Source: Paraburkholderia rhynchosiae (lineage in GTDB: Bacteria > Pseudomonadota > Gammaproteobacteria > Burkholderiales > Burkholderiaceae). Taken from it: DNA of 64,000 bases. Within the stretch, counting starts at the first letter, position 1. The number at the start of each line of letters is the position of its first letter. Positions 32,062 to 39,122 of this stretch are shown here, in pieces. Location: assembly GCF_002879865.1 (NCBI RefSeq), contig NZ_PNXY01000022.1, forward strand, positions 61,195-125,194. Direction: 5' to 3'. The notes below the pieces were generated by a model that was not told the DNA's origin, ran no database searches, and saw only the letters and a list, made by a program, of their open reading frames with translations. The position numbers were made by a program, and so were the translations under genes.

Positions 32062-33435
32062 TCAATGCTTCCCATACGTAGACAAGTACTGCGCCAGTCC
32101 CGTCCACTGGGGCGAGGTGAGCAGTTGCGGGTGATCCCGCGCCACCTGAAGGGCGACGTTATGAAAGCCTTGCGACGTATCTGAAACGCCCGCTTGCACG
32201 GCCCCCTTGAATGCAGCCGCCGCTGCGTGCATCGGCGCACCCGCCAACGTAGGCGCGGGTTGAGTCGCAGGCTGACCGCTCAGAGCACTTGAAAGGCGGT
32301 CAAGCTGTGCACTGCGAGCGCTGACGGCAGTGGAATAGACGTTGTGCGAATCGAATTTCTCCGCGAGCATCTGAAGTACTGCGGTATGGTCGAGTTTTCC
32401 CGAGAAGACACTCCCCGGAGTCACATACGGTGAGACAAGAAACGCCGGCACTCGCAGACCGGTAGTCTTGAAAGAATACCCGCCGATGTCGACCGCAATG
32501 TCCAAAGGCGGTACATGATCGAAGAAGCCGCCGTGCTCGTCGTACGTGACCACAAGCAGTGTCTCTTTCCACCTGACCGGATTCGAAATCAACGTCCGGT
32601 AAATATCGGCGATGAACGCCTGACCGCCAGCCATCCCCGTGGGACAGTGATCGTCGTTTGCGGTGTTATGAGGACCGTCCGTGTATTCCGGTTCGATGAA
32701 GATCACTTTGGGCAAAATGCCGTTGCCCTGCCAGTCGTCCTGAAACCGCGAGTACCGCCGGAAGTTTCCGCCCGCCTCGTCGAGCGGCAGGGTCAAGGAC
32801 AGCAGGATCTCCGGAAGCCATTCCTTCATCAGGCTGAAGAACGGAAAGAAGCTCCCCGACTGATAGACACACCAGGGTATGCCGCGCTGGCGAAGCCAGT
32901 CATATACGAGCGGCTGATCGGGCAAAAAGCTCAGCCCATGCACGTTGTCGCTGATCCGGCTCTCTCCTGCCATCGCCATCAGGCGGTTCGCCTGCGTGCC
33001 GGACGGTAACGGAGCAAACCAGTTGTCGCACACGGTGAAGTGTTTCGCGAGGAAGTCGAAGGTCGGTACGGTGCTAGCGTCGTAATAACCCATCACATCT
33101 GCCAGATTCGACGGTGCGGGTGTGCGAGTTGCGTAGCTCTGCACGAACCCGCCGAGTTCCGGACATCCTCCGGCCGTACATGGCGCGCTGATCTGCGTGG
33201 CAATGGGGCCGCGGTCGTGAGGCGGGTCGGATATGGGCGGCCCATTCGGGCTCAATGGATGAATGGGATATTGCTTGCCGTTGTATTCGTTGATGAAATT
33301 CGCCTGCCAGGTCGGGTCCGCGGAGAGACCGTTGACCTGGCCGCCGTTCAAGCTCAGATAGCCAAGCGCGTGATCGAAAGAACGGTTTTCCATCATGACG
33401 ATCACGATGGTGTCAATCTGGTCCAGAACAGTCAT
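32062..33435 (-). CDS. Phospholipase C / phosphoesterase family protein
   Basis: A 457-residue member of the PLC (acid phosphatase AcpA) phosphoesterase family. The metal and catalytic segment MMENRSFDHALGYL is at the N-terminus, with further ligand motifs DNWFAPLPSGTQANR and VVTYDEHGGFFDHVPPP-like. It lacks any signal peptide or Tat motif, unlike secreted PlcC/PlcN, so it may be cytoplasmic or exported in another way. ATG at 33435 is supported by AAGGAGCTTCG directly before it. It should cleave a phosphodiester or phosphomonoester of a phospholipid or similar substrate. It is convergent with the LacI gene and stands alone. Confidence 0.88.
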   Translation of the reverse strand: MTVLDQIDTIVIVMMENRSFDHALGYLSLNGGQVNGLSADPTWQANFINEYNGKQYPIHPLSPNGPPISDPPHDRGPIATQISAPCTAGGCPELGGFVQSYATRTPAPSNLADVMGYYDASTVPTFDFLAKHFTVCDNWFAPLPSGTQANRLMAMAGESRISDNVHGLSFLPDQPLVYDWLRQRGIPWCVYQSGSFFPFFSLMKEWLPEILLSLTLPLDEAGGNFRRYSRFQDDWQGNGILPKVIFIEPEYTDGPHNTANDDHCPTGMAGGQAFIADIYRTLISNPVRWKETLLVVTYDEHGGFFDHVPPLDIAVDIGGYSFKTTGLRVPAFLVSPYVTPGSVFSGKLDHTAVLQMLAEKFDSHNVYSTAVSARSAQLDRLSSALSGQPATQPAPTLAGAPMHAAAAAFKGAVQAGVSDTSQGFHNVALQVARDHPQLLTSPQWTGLAQYLSTYGKH

Positions 33436-33719
33436 CGAAGCTCCTTGAGCACCCGGCCGGTTATTCGTATCGGAAAAGCTAGGCGAAAACCACTGCTTTC
33501 GCGTCTCAGGTAATTCCCCAGGGCAACGCATGAAATGTTACGCGTTGTCGTCACCGGGCACACTTTTGGCGGCTGACGGCGACGGCCACCGCGTACGCGT
33601 GAACGTGAGCGGCGCATGCGCGATTTGCGTGTGACAGCGACGGATTTTCCCAGCTGCAGCGTTCAAGAAGAAACCAAGCCGTGCCGCGCTTCGATACTCA
33701 ATGAATGGGAGAAACCAAC

Positions 33720-34040
33720 ATGACATCGACAAAGCCGCTTCGCGTTGGAGGCTACGTGCTTGCCGCCGCGCTGACCTGCACTGCCGCACTGACAGCCGCG
33801 CCCGCCTTCGCGCAGGCAGTGATCGTTGCGCCCGTCGCGCCGCCGCCGCCCCGCGTGGAAGTCATGCCCGCGCCCCGAGCGGGCTACGTCTGGGACCAGG
33901 GCCGCTGGCGTTGGCACCACGGTCGTTACGTGTGGGTGCCCGGCCACTGGCAGCCGGTTCGTGCCGGTTATCACTGGGTGCCTGGACATTGGGTGCAGCG
34001 CGGTCCGAACTGGCGCTGGGTAGCAGGTCATTGGGCGTGA
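33720..34040 (+). CDS. YXWGXW-repeat exported protein
   Basis: A 106-residue small exported protein: a signal peptide ending ALTAAPAFAQA, a Pro-rich stretch (VAPPPPRVEVMPAPR), then tandem aromatic repeats of the YXWGXW/YXWVPGHW kind (YVWVPGHWQPVR, YHWVPGHWVQRG, WRWVAGHWA). Such proteins are periplasmic or surface, of unknown function, and common in Burkholderiaceae. ATG 33720 follows TGGGAGAAACC. It is followed after 32 bases by a tiny lipoprotein, likely on the same transcript, and lies upstream of the ECF sigma operon. Confidence 0.88.
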   Translation: MTSTKPLRVGGYVLAAALTCTAALTAAPAFAQAVIVAPVAPPPPRVEVMPAPRAGYVWDQGRWRWHHGRYVWVPGHWQPVRAGYHWVPGHWVQRGPNWRWVAGHWA

Positions 34041-34072
34041 AGGGCTCGCATGACTCAGGGAGACAAGCTGCC

Positions 34073-34174
34073 ATGAAAACGCTCATGATATTGCTGCTCG
34101 CGGCCTCGCTCGCCGGTTGTGTGGTCTACCCGGCGCGGCCTTTCTACTATCGTCCGGCAGTCGTCGTATATTGA
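34073..34174 (+). CDS. 33-residue lipoprotein
   Basis: A small gene encoding 33 residues. The signal MKTLMILLLAASLAGC is a textbook type II signal peptide with lipobox LAGC (Cys16), leaving a mature peptide of only 18 residues that is rich in Tyr, Pro and Val (VVYPARPFYYRPAVVVY). CAGGGAGACAAGCTGCC precedes the ATG as a ribosome site. The mature part resembles the tyrosine-rich tails found in YXWGXW-type envelope proteins. It would be lipid-anchored in the envelope. It lies between the YXWGXW gene and the ECF sigma gene, so it probably shares their regulation. Confidence 0.65.
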   Translation: MKTLMILLLAASLAGCVVYPARPFYYRPAVVVY

Positions 34175-34299
34175 GCAAACGGCGTGAGCAAACCTCGTGA
34201 GCAAACCACGTGAGCGACCGCGATCCGCCTTTCACTCATCGATCGAATGATGCACGCCCAACGAACCTACGACGATGAAGCCGACGTGAAGTGCATCGC

Positions 34300-34884
34300 A
34301 TGTATGCGGTGGGGCGCCGCGTCTTGAGCGAGCACGATCCCGACGCGGAATTGCTCGAGCAGGTCGGTCGGCACGATCCGGCCGCCGTGCGCACACTCGT
34401 TGCGCGCAAGCTGCCGCGTCTGCTCGCGTTAGCCACGCGCATGCTGGGCGATCGCATGGAAGCGGAGGACGTCGCCCAGGAAGTGTTCGTGCGAATCTGG
34501 AAGCAGGCCACGCGCTGGCGTGAAGGCGAGGCGAAATTCGACACCTGGATTCATCGCGTCGCGCTCAATCTCTGCTACGACCGCCTGCGCGGCCGGCGCG
34601 AAGATCCGCGCGATGACATGCCCGACGCGATCGATCCCGCCGCGTTGCCCGATGCGCGGCTCGAAGCGCGCGCTCGCGACGAGCGGGTTCGCGAAGCACT
34701 CGCCGCATTGCCCGCACGGCAACGCGAGGCACTGGTGCTCAGCTATTACCAGGAGATGTCGAACACCGACGCCGCAGCCCTGATGGGTGTCACCGTGGAT
34801 GCGCTGGAAAGTCTGCTGGCACGCGCGCGCCGCAACCTGCGCGCTCAACTGGCCGACAGCGGCCTTAGCAAGGACAAGTCATGA
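34300..34884 (+). CDS. ECF-type RNA polymerase sigma factor
   Basis: A 194-residue sigma-70 family factor with only regions 2 and 4. Region 2 includes RMLGDRMEAEDVAQEVFVRIW and FDTWIHRVALNLCYDRLR; region 4 includes LPARQREALVLSYYQEMSN and the HTH MGVTVDALESLLARARRNLR. It should direct RNA polymerase to a stress regulon. The next gene overlaps by four bases (ATGA) and encodes a single-pass membrane protein, the usual place for an anti-sigma factor. The start is uncertain: GTG 34291, ATG 34300 and TTG 34324 are all in frame without a clear ribosome site. Confidence 0.93.
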   Translation: MYAVGRRVLSEHDPDAELLEQVGRHDPAAVRTLVARKLPRLLALATRMLGDRMEAEDVAQEVFVRIWKQATRWREGEAKFDTWIHRVALNLCYDRLRGRREDPRDDMPDAIDPAALPDARLEARARDERVREALAALPARQREALVLSYYQEMSNTDAAALMGVTVDALESLLARARRNLRAQLADSGLSKDKS

Positions 34885-35303
34885 CGCCCGAAAGATTCCA
34901 TCAGATCGTCGAAGCTTATGGCGCCGATCCGCGCCGCTGGCCGCTACACGAGCGCGCAGCTGGGCAGGCGTGGGCGCAGCTGCATCGCGCGGAAGCGGAT
35001 GCATGCCTCGCCGAAGCGGCCGGCCTCGACGCGTGGCTGGCCGCTGACCATGTTGCGCCACCGGACGCGGCGTTGCAGCAGCGCATCATCAGCGGCGCGC
35101 CGGTGCGGCGGCGGCCCGCGATGCAGCGGCGCGCATGGTGGTGGTCTGGCGCGGCGGTCGCGGGCGTCGGGTTGCTCGGCGGCCTGGCCGGCGCTGTGGC
35201 CGTGTCGTTTTTCGTATTGACGGAAGCGGTGCCGCCCGTGCACGAGTCTTCTTATTTGACGTCGAGTTTCGGTGGATCCTCCGCCGATTGGAGCAGCGAA
35301 TGA
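34881..35303 (+). CDS. Single-pass membrane protein, probable anti-sigma factor
   Basis: A 140-residue protein with a cytoplasmic N-terminal helical part (1-85), one transmembrane segment (about 86-113, WWWSGAAVAGVGLLGG) and a short periplasmic tail rich in Ser and Gly. It lacks the ZAS zinc motif HxxxCxxC and shows no clear anti-sigma homology; the start MTPERFHQIVEAYGADPRRWP resembles a family often found next to ECF genes. Its ATG overlaps the sigma stop (ATGA) and its stop overlaps the next ATG. Anti-sigma function is inferred from topology and place. Confidence 0.7.
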   Translation: MTPERFHQIVEAYGADPRRWPLHERAAGQAWAQLHRAEADACLAEAAGLDAWLAADHVAPPDAALQQRIISGAPVRRRPAMQRRAWWWSGAAVAGVGLLGGLAGAVAVSFFVLTEAVPPVHESSYLTSSFGGSSADWSSE

Positions 35304-35809
35304 ACAGCCGGTCATGGAAAATCGTGCTGGTGGCTTCACTCGTGCTCAATGTGTTCCTGCTGGGTGCGATTGCCGGTGGCGCTTATCAATGGTTTGCGGC
35401 ACGCGGGGCGACGGCTCCGCTTATCGCGCAGCAGCGCGCGCTGCGCTTCGCCGCGCAGACGCTCTCCGCCGAGCGGCAGAAGGACTTTGCCGACAGCCTG
35501 AAGAATGGGCGCCGCGAGGGACGGCAGTTCGCGCGCGAGGCACGCGAAGGGCGGCGCGAAGTGTTGCGTCTGCTTGCCGCGCCGCAGTTCGATCGCGCGG
35601 CGCTCGAGGCCGCTTTGGCCCGCACGCGTGCCGCCGATAGCAGCCTGCGCGCAAAAGTGGAAAGCAGCGTGGCGGATTTTGCGGCGACGTTATCGCCCGA
35701 TGAGCGAGCCAAATTCGCCGACAGCCTGCGCTTGCGCGGGCAGTGGCGCGAGCCGCTGCCCGGCGCCAATGGCGCAAAGCCGGCGAGCCCGGCGTCTTCG
35801 GGTGATTAA
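35300..35809 (+). CDS. Periplasmic heavy-metal-sensor-like protein (CnrX/ZraP-like)
   Basis: A 169-residue protein with an N-terminal membrane anchor (IVLVASLVLNVFLLGAIAGG) and a helical periplasmic domain. RREGRQFAREAREGRREVLR, then FDRAALEAALARTRAADS and LSPDERAKFADSLR, follow the layout of the CnrX/ZraP/CpxP 'metal resistance protein' superfamily. The usual His/Met metal ligands are scarce, so it may sense misfolded protein or act as an extracytoplasmic partner of the anti-sigma. It overlaps the upstream gene (ATGA at 35300), completing a sigma/anti-sigma/sensor operon of the cnrYXH kind. A hairpin follows at 35821. Confidence 0.75.
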   Translation: MNSRSWKIVLVASLVLNVFLLGAIAGGAYQWFAARGATAPLIAQQRALRFAAQTLSAERQKDFADSLKNGRREGRQFAREAREGRREVLRLLAAPQFDRAALEAALARTRAADSSLRAKVESSVADFAATLSPDERAKFADSLRLRGQWREPLPGANGAKPASPASSGD

Positions 35810-35820
35810 AAAAACAGACA

Positions 35821-35844
35821 GGCGCGACGGATATCTATCGCGCC
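35821..35844 (+). terminator. Hairpin after the ECF operon
   Basis: GGCGCGA and TCGCGCC form a perfect 7-base stem with a 10-base loop, 11 bases after the sensor stop and before the DUF1800 gene. An A-run lies just upstream but no U-tract follows. It may attenuate rather than end transcription into DUF1800. Confidence 0.45.
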
Positions 35845-35881
35845 GCACGTTCAAGCTATAACTAACGCCGAAGAGGATGGC

Positions 35882-37399
35882 ATGGCTACGTCGTCGAACC
35901 TGACTGCCGCTGCAATCGCGCTGAACCGTTTCGGCCTGGGCGCCCGCACCGACGATACCCCGCCCGCCGATCCAAAGGCGTGGCTGCTTGCCCAGTTCGA
36001 CCAGTATCAGCCGAGGCCAGCGGCGTGGGCGAGCCAGCCGGACTCGCTGGCGCTATCGAGCGAACTGGAGCAGCAGCGCATGCAGTGGCGTCAGCGGGCT
36101 CAGCGCAATCCGGGCGATGCCAGCATGCCGGCACAAACCAATGCTCAAGCCAACGAGCAAGCGTCCTCGCAAAGCAACGCGCAGAAAGATAAGGAAGCCG
36201 AACGAAAAGCCATTCGAACGGAAATACGCGACACCTACCGTTCGTCCGTGAATGCGCGAGTAACGAGCGCATTGACCACGCAGACGCCCTTCGTCGAGCG
36301 GCTGGTTCATTTCTGGGCGAACCACTTTGCGGTGTCGGCGGAAAAACCCGCTGTATCCGCGCTCGCCGGCTCATTCGAAGCCGAGGCGATCCGCCCACAT
36401 GTGCTCGGCCGTTTCGAAGACATGCTGATGGCAGTCGAACGTCATCCGGCCATGCAACTGTTTCTCGATCAGACGGGTTCGGTAGGACCGGACAGCGTCG
36501 CGGCGATGCGAGCCGCGCAGCGCAATCCCGAACGCAAGCGCGGCCTCAACGAGAATCTGGCGCGCGAAATTATGGAGTTGCATACGCTGGGCGTGCGCAG
36601 TGGCTATAACCAGGACGATGTCACCGAATTCGCCCGCGCGCTGACCGGCTGGAGTCTCGCTGCGACTACCGGGAATCCCGCCAATCCTGGCAGTGCAGGC
36701 AAACCGGCAAGCCCGCCGATGCAACCGGCCGCCGCGCCAGGCAGTTTCGTGTTTCGCGACGCGCTGCATGAGCCGGGTTCGCGAATCGTCATGGGCCGCC
36801 ATTACGATCAGCGAGGCGAAGAGCAGGCGCTCGCGATCCTCCATGACCTCGCAAGCGCGCCCGCGACAGCGCAGCACATTGGCTCGAAGCTGGCTCGTCA
36901 TTTCATCGCCGACAATCCGCCGCCCGGCGTCAGCGAGCGGCTCGCGAGCGTGTTCGAGCGCAGCGGCGGCGATCTGCCGTCCGTCTACCGCGCATTGCTC
37001 GACACGCCGCAAGCGTGGTCGCCCGCAGCCGTGAAGTTCAAGACGCCATGGGAATGGGCGATTTCGTCGATGCGCGGGCTCGGCTGGCAAGACCTCGGCA
37101 ACCTGCAGGCAGCTCCCATCCTCGTGCAACTCGGTCAACCCGTATGGCGGCCGGGCTCGCCCGCCGGTTACGACGACATTGCTGCAAGCTGGGCTGCGCC
37201 CGATGCCCTGGTGCGCCGCGTCGAAACGGCGCAGCGCTTCGCGGCGCGCGTCGGCGATCGGCTCGACGCCCGCTCGCTGGGGCCGGTCCTGCTCGCTGGA
37301 TCGCTGAGCGCACCGACCGCAGCGGCCGTATCGCGTGCCGAAAGCGCATCCACGGCCATCGCGCTGTTGCTGGTCTCGCCGGATTTTCAACGGAGATGA
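35882..37399 (+). CDS. DUF1800-family protein
   Basis: A 505-residue protein of the DUF1800 family, recognised by the N-terminal ALNRFGLGAR, by VERLVHFWANHFAVSAEKP and by NENLAREIMELHTLGVRSGYN..DVTEFARALTGW. Function is unknown; the gene is almost always paired with DUF1501, as here. A Gln/Asn/Ala-rich low-complexity insert occupies about residues 75-108. No signal peptide is visible, so it may be exported with its Tat-signal partner. GAAGAGG precedes ATG 35882. The stop overlaps the next ATG, so the two are translationally coupled. Confidence 0.9.
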   Translation: MATSSNLTAAAIALNRFGLGARTDDTPPADPKAWLLAQFDQYQPRPAAWASQPDSLALSSELEQQRMQWRQRAQRNPGDASMPAQTNAQANEQASSQSNAQKDKEAERKAIRTEIRDTYRSSVNARVTSALTTQTPFVERLVHFWANHFAVSAEKPAVSALAGSFEAEAIRPHVLGRFEDMLMAVERHPAMQLFLDQTGSVGPDSVAAMRAAQRNPERKRGLNENLAREIMELHTLGVRSGYNQDDVTEFARALTGWSLAATTGNPANPGSAGKPASPPMQPAAAPGSFVFRDALHEPGSRIVMGRHYDQRGEEQALAILHDLASAPATAQHIGSKLARHFIADNPPPGVSERLASVFERSGGDLPSVYRALLDTPQAWSPAAVKFKTPWEWAISSMRGLGWQDLGNLQAAPILVQLGQPVWRPGSPAGYDDIAASWAAPDALVRRVETAQRFAARVGDRLDARSLGPVLLAGSLSAPTAAAVSRAESASTAIALLLVSPDFQRR

Positions 37400-38553
37400 A
37401 CACCGTGTCCTCACGCCGTCAATTTCTGCAAATCGCTGCCGCCGGTGCGGGTGCGATTCTCGTATCGCCGCGCATTGCGTTTGCAAGCGTTGCCACGGAT
37501 CGCCGTTTCGTGTTCGTGATCCAACGCGGTGCGGCCGATGGGCTGAACATCGTCGTGCCGTACGCCGAGCCTGCCTATGCCACGTTGCGCGGCGCGCTTG
37601 CGATCGATACGTCGAGCGCGCGCCGCCTGGACGGCAGCTTCGCGCTGCATCCCGCGCTCGTACAAATCGGCACGATGTACGCGGACCGTCAGGCGCTGTT
37701 CGTGCACGCGGTGGCATCGCCTTATCGCGACCGCTCGCATTTCGATGGGCAGAACGTGCTGGAGACCGGCGGCGCGTCGCCGTATCAGGTGAAGGACGGC
37801 TGGCTGAACCGGCTCGTCGAGCAACTGCCCGCCGTGCGCGAAAGCGCGATTGCCTTCGCGCCGACGGTGCCGATGGCGCTGCGCGGCAACGCGAAGGTGA
37901 GTTCGTACGCGCCTTCGGCGTTGCCGCAAGCGCCGGATGATTTGCTGACGCGCGTCTCGCAACTGTACGAGCAGGATGCGCAGTTGCGTCCGTTATGGGC
38001 ATCCGCGATGACGGCACGCGGCCTCGCAGGTCATGCCGGCGCGCGCCAGGACCCCGCGAGCCTCGGCAAGCTGGCCGCTGGTTTCCTGTCGCGCGACGAG
38101 GGTCCGCGCATCGCGATGATCGAAACCGGCGGCTGGGACACGCACAGCGCGCAAAACGCGCGCCTTGCGAACCAGTTGAAAGCGCTGGACACGATGCTGG
38201 CGGCGCTGCGCGACAACATGGGCCCGGTGTGGAGCAAAACCACGGTACTGGTGGCGACGGAGTTCGGCAGAACCGCGGCCGCGAACGGCACCGGCGGCAC
38301 CGATCACGGCACCGGCTCGGTGGCGATGGTATTGGGCGGCGCGGTCTCGGGCGGACGAGTCATCGCGGATTGGCCCGGTCTTGCGCCTCGCGATCTTTAC
38401 GAAGCGCGCGACCTCAAGCCGACCACGTCGCTCGACGCGCTGATTGCCGGCGTCGCGAGCGAAAGCCTCGGCCTCGATCCTGAGCGCACGGCTCGCGCGC
38501 TGTTCGGTCAAACGGTCGCCACCAGGCCGCTGACGGGTATCGTGCATACGTAG
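37396..38553 (+). CDS. DUF1501-family protein with Tat signal
   Basis: A 385-residue DUF1501 protein, a family related in fold to alkaline phosphatases/sulfatases. The N-terminus SSRRQFLQIAAAGAGAIL is a twin-arginine signal (SRRxFL), so it is exported folded. Core motifs are QRGAADGLNIVVPY, SHFDGQNVLETGG, IETGGWDTH and TEFGRTAAANGTGGTDHG, which resemble metal-binding segments of the alkaline phosphatase superfamily. ATG at 37396 overlaps the DUF1800 stop, and CGGAG precedes it. Function of the pair is unknown; in this window it follows an ECF sigma operon, suggesting envelope stress control. Confidence 0.92.
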   Translation: MNTVSSRRQFLQIAAAGAGAILVSPRIAFASVATDRRFVFVIQRGAADGLNIVVPYAEPAYATLRGALAIDTSSARRLDGSFALHPALVQIGTMYADRQALFVHAVASPYRDRSHFDGQNVLETGGASPYQVKDGWLNRLVEQLPAVRESAIAFAPTVPMALRGNAKVSSYAPSALPQAPDDLLTRVSQLYEQDAQLRPLWASAMTARGLAGHAGARQDPASLGKLAAGFLSRDEGPRIAMIETGGWDTHSAQNARLANQLKALDTMLAALRDNMGPVWSKTTVLVATEFGRTAAANGTGGTDHGTGSVAMVLGGAVSGGRVIADWPGLAPRDLYEARDLKPTTSLDALIAGVASESLGLDPERTARALFGQTVATRPLTGIVHT

Positions 38554-39122
38554 TCGGCCGGCGCCGCACACGCATCACGACTGGCTTGAGCAACGCCGGC
38601 GCGCTATGCGCCGCGCCGGCTTGCGGCCCGGTTTCAGCACACTCAGCGGATACGCAAGCGGTGCAGAAAGCGTTGGGCGACAAGTCGCCGGGCGATGCAT
38701 CGGCGCTGAAAGACGCTGTGCAGAAGGCCGAGAAAGCCAACGCGCAACTGACCCGCGAAGCGCTCGCGCGCGAGGTCAGCGTTGGCTTTGGCGCGGCCTG
38801 CGCGCCCTCGTGATCGAGTTGCGTATCGCCGAAGGTGAATAGAGCCGTTTGCTCTTCGCCCGTTTCGCTTATTGATTGCGGGAAAACTACGAACTATCGT
38901 GGCGCGATTGCGATGGTATTCGATGCATGAAGCATGCAGCGCCAGAACGCCCCGACGTAACGGGAAGCGCTCTGAATGTGGGCGCAAGCATAAAGTTATC
39001 CGCCAGTTTGTCGATAGAACAGCGAGGAGCACGCGCCGCGCGCTGATACGGCGCGGCTCGCCGAAGCAAACCACAAGAAAAATCAGTCGCATAAGGCTGA
39101 TACTAAAAAAGAGAGAGGGCCG
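38554..39122. other. Intergenic region with one doubtful small frame
   Basis: 569 bases before the MHYT gene. A 75-residue frame at 38586-38813 begins with TTG and reads partly protein-like (VQKALGDKSPGDASALKDAV), but it lacks a ribosome site and a signal or family match, so it is not called as a gene. The last 200 bases are lower in GC and probably hold the promoter of the c-di-GMP gene. Confidence 0.4.

Noticed and set aside
36371..38017. 548-codon minus-strand frame over DUF1800/DUF1501
   Set aside because: Low-complexity Arg/Ala/Ser composition, opposite two recognised coupled genes.
38586..38813. 75-codon frame with TTG start
   Set aside because: Partly protein-like but lacks ribosome site, signal peptide or recognised family; kept only as a note on the gap.
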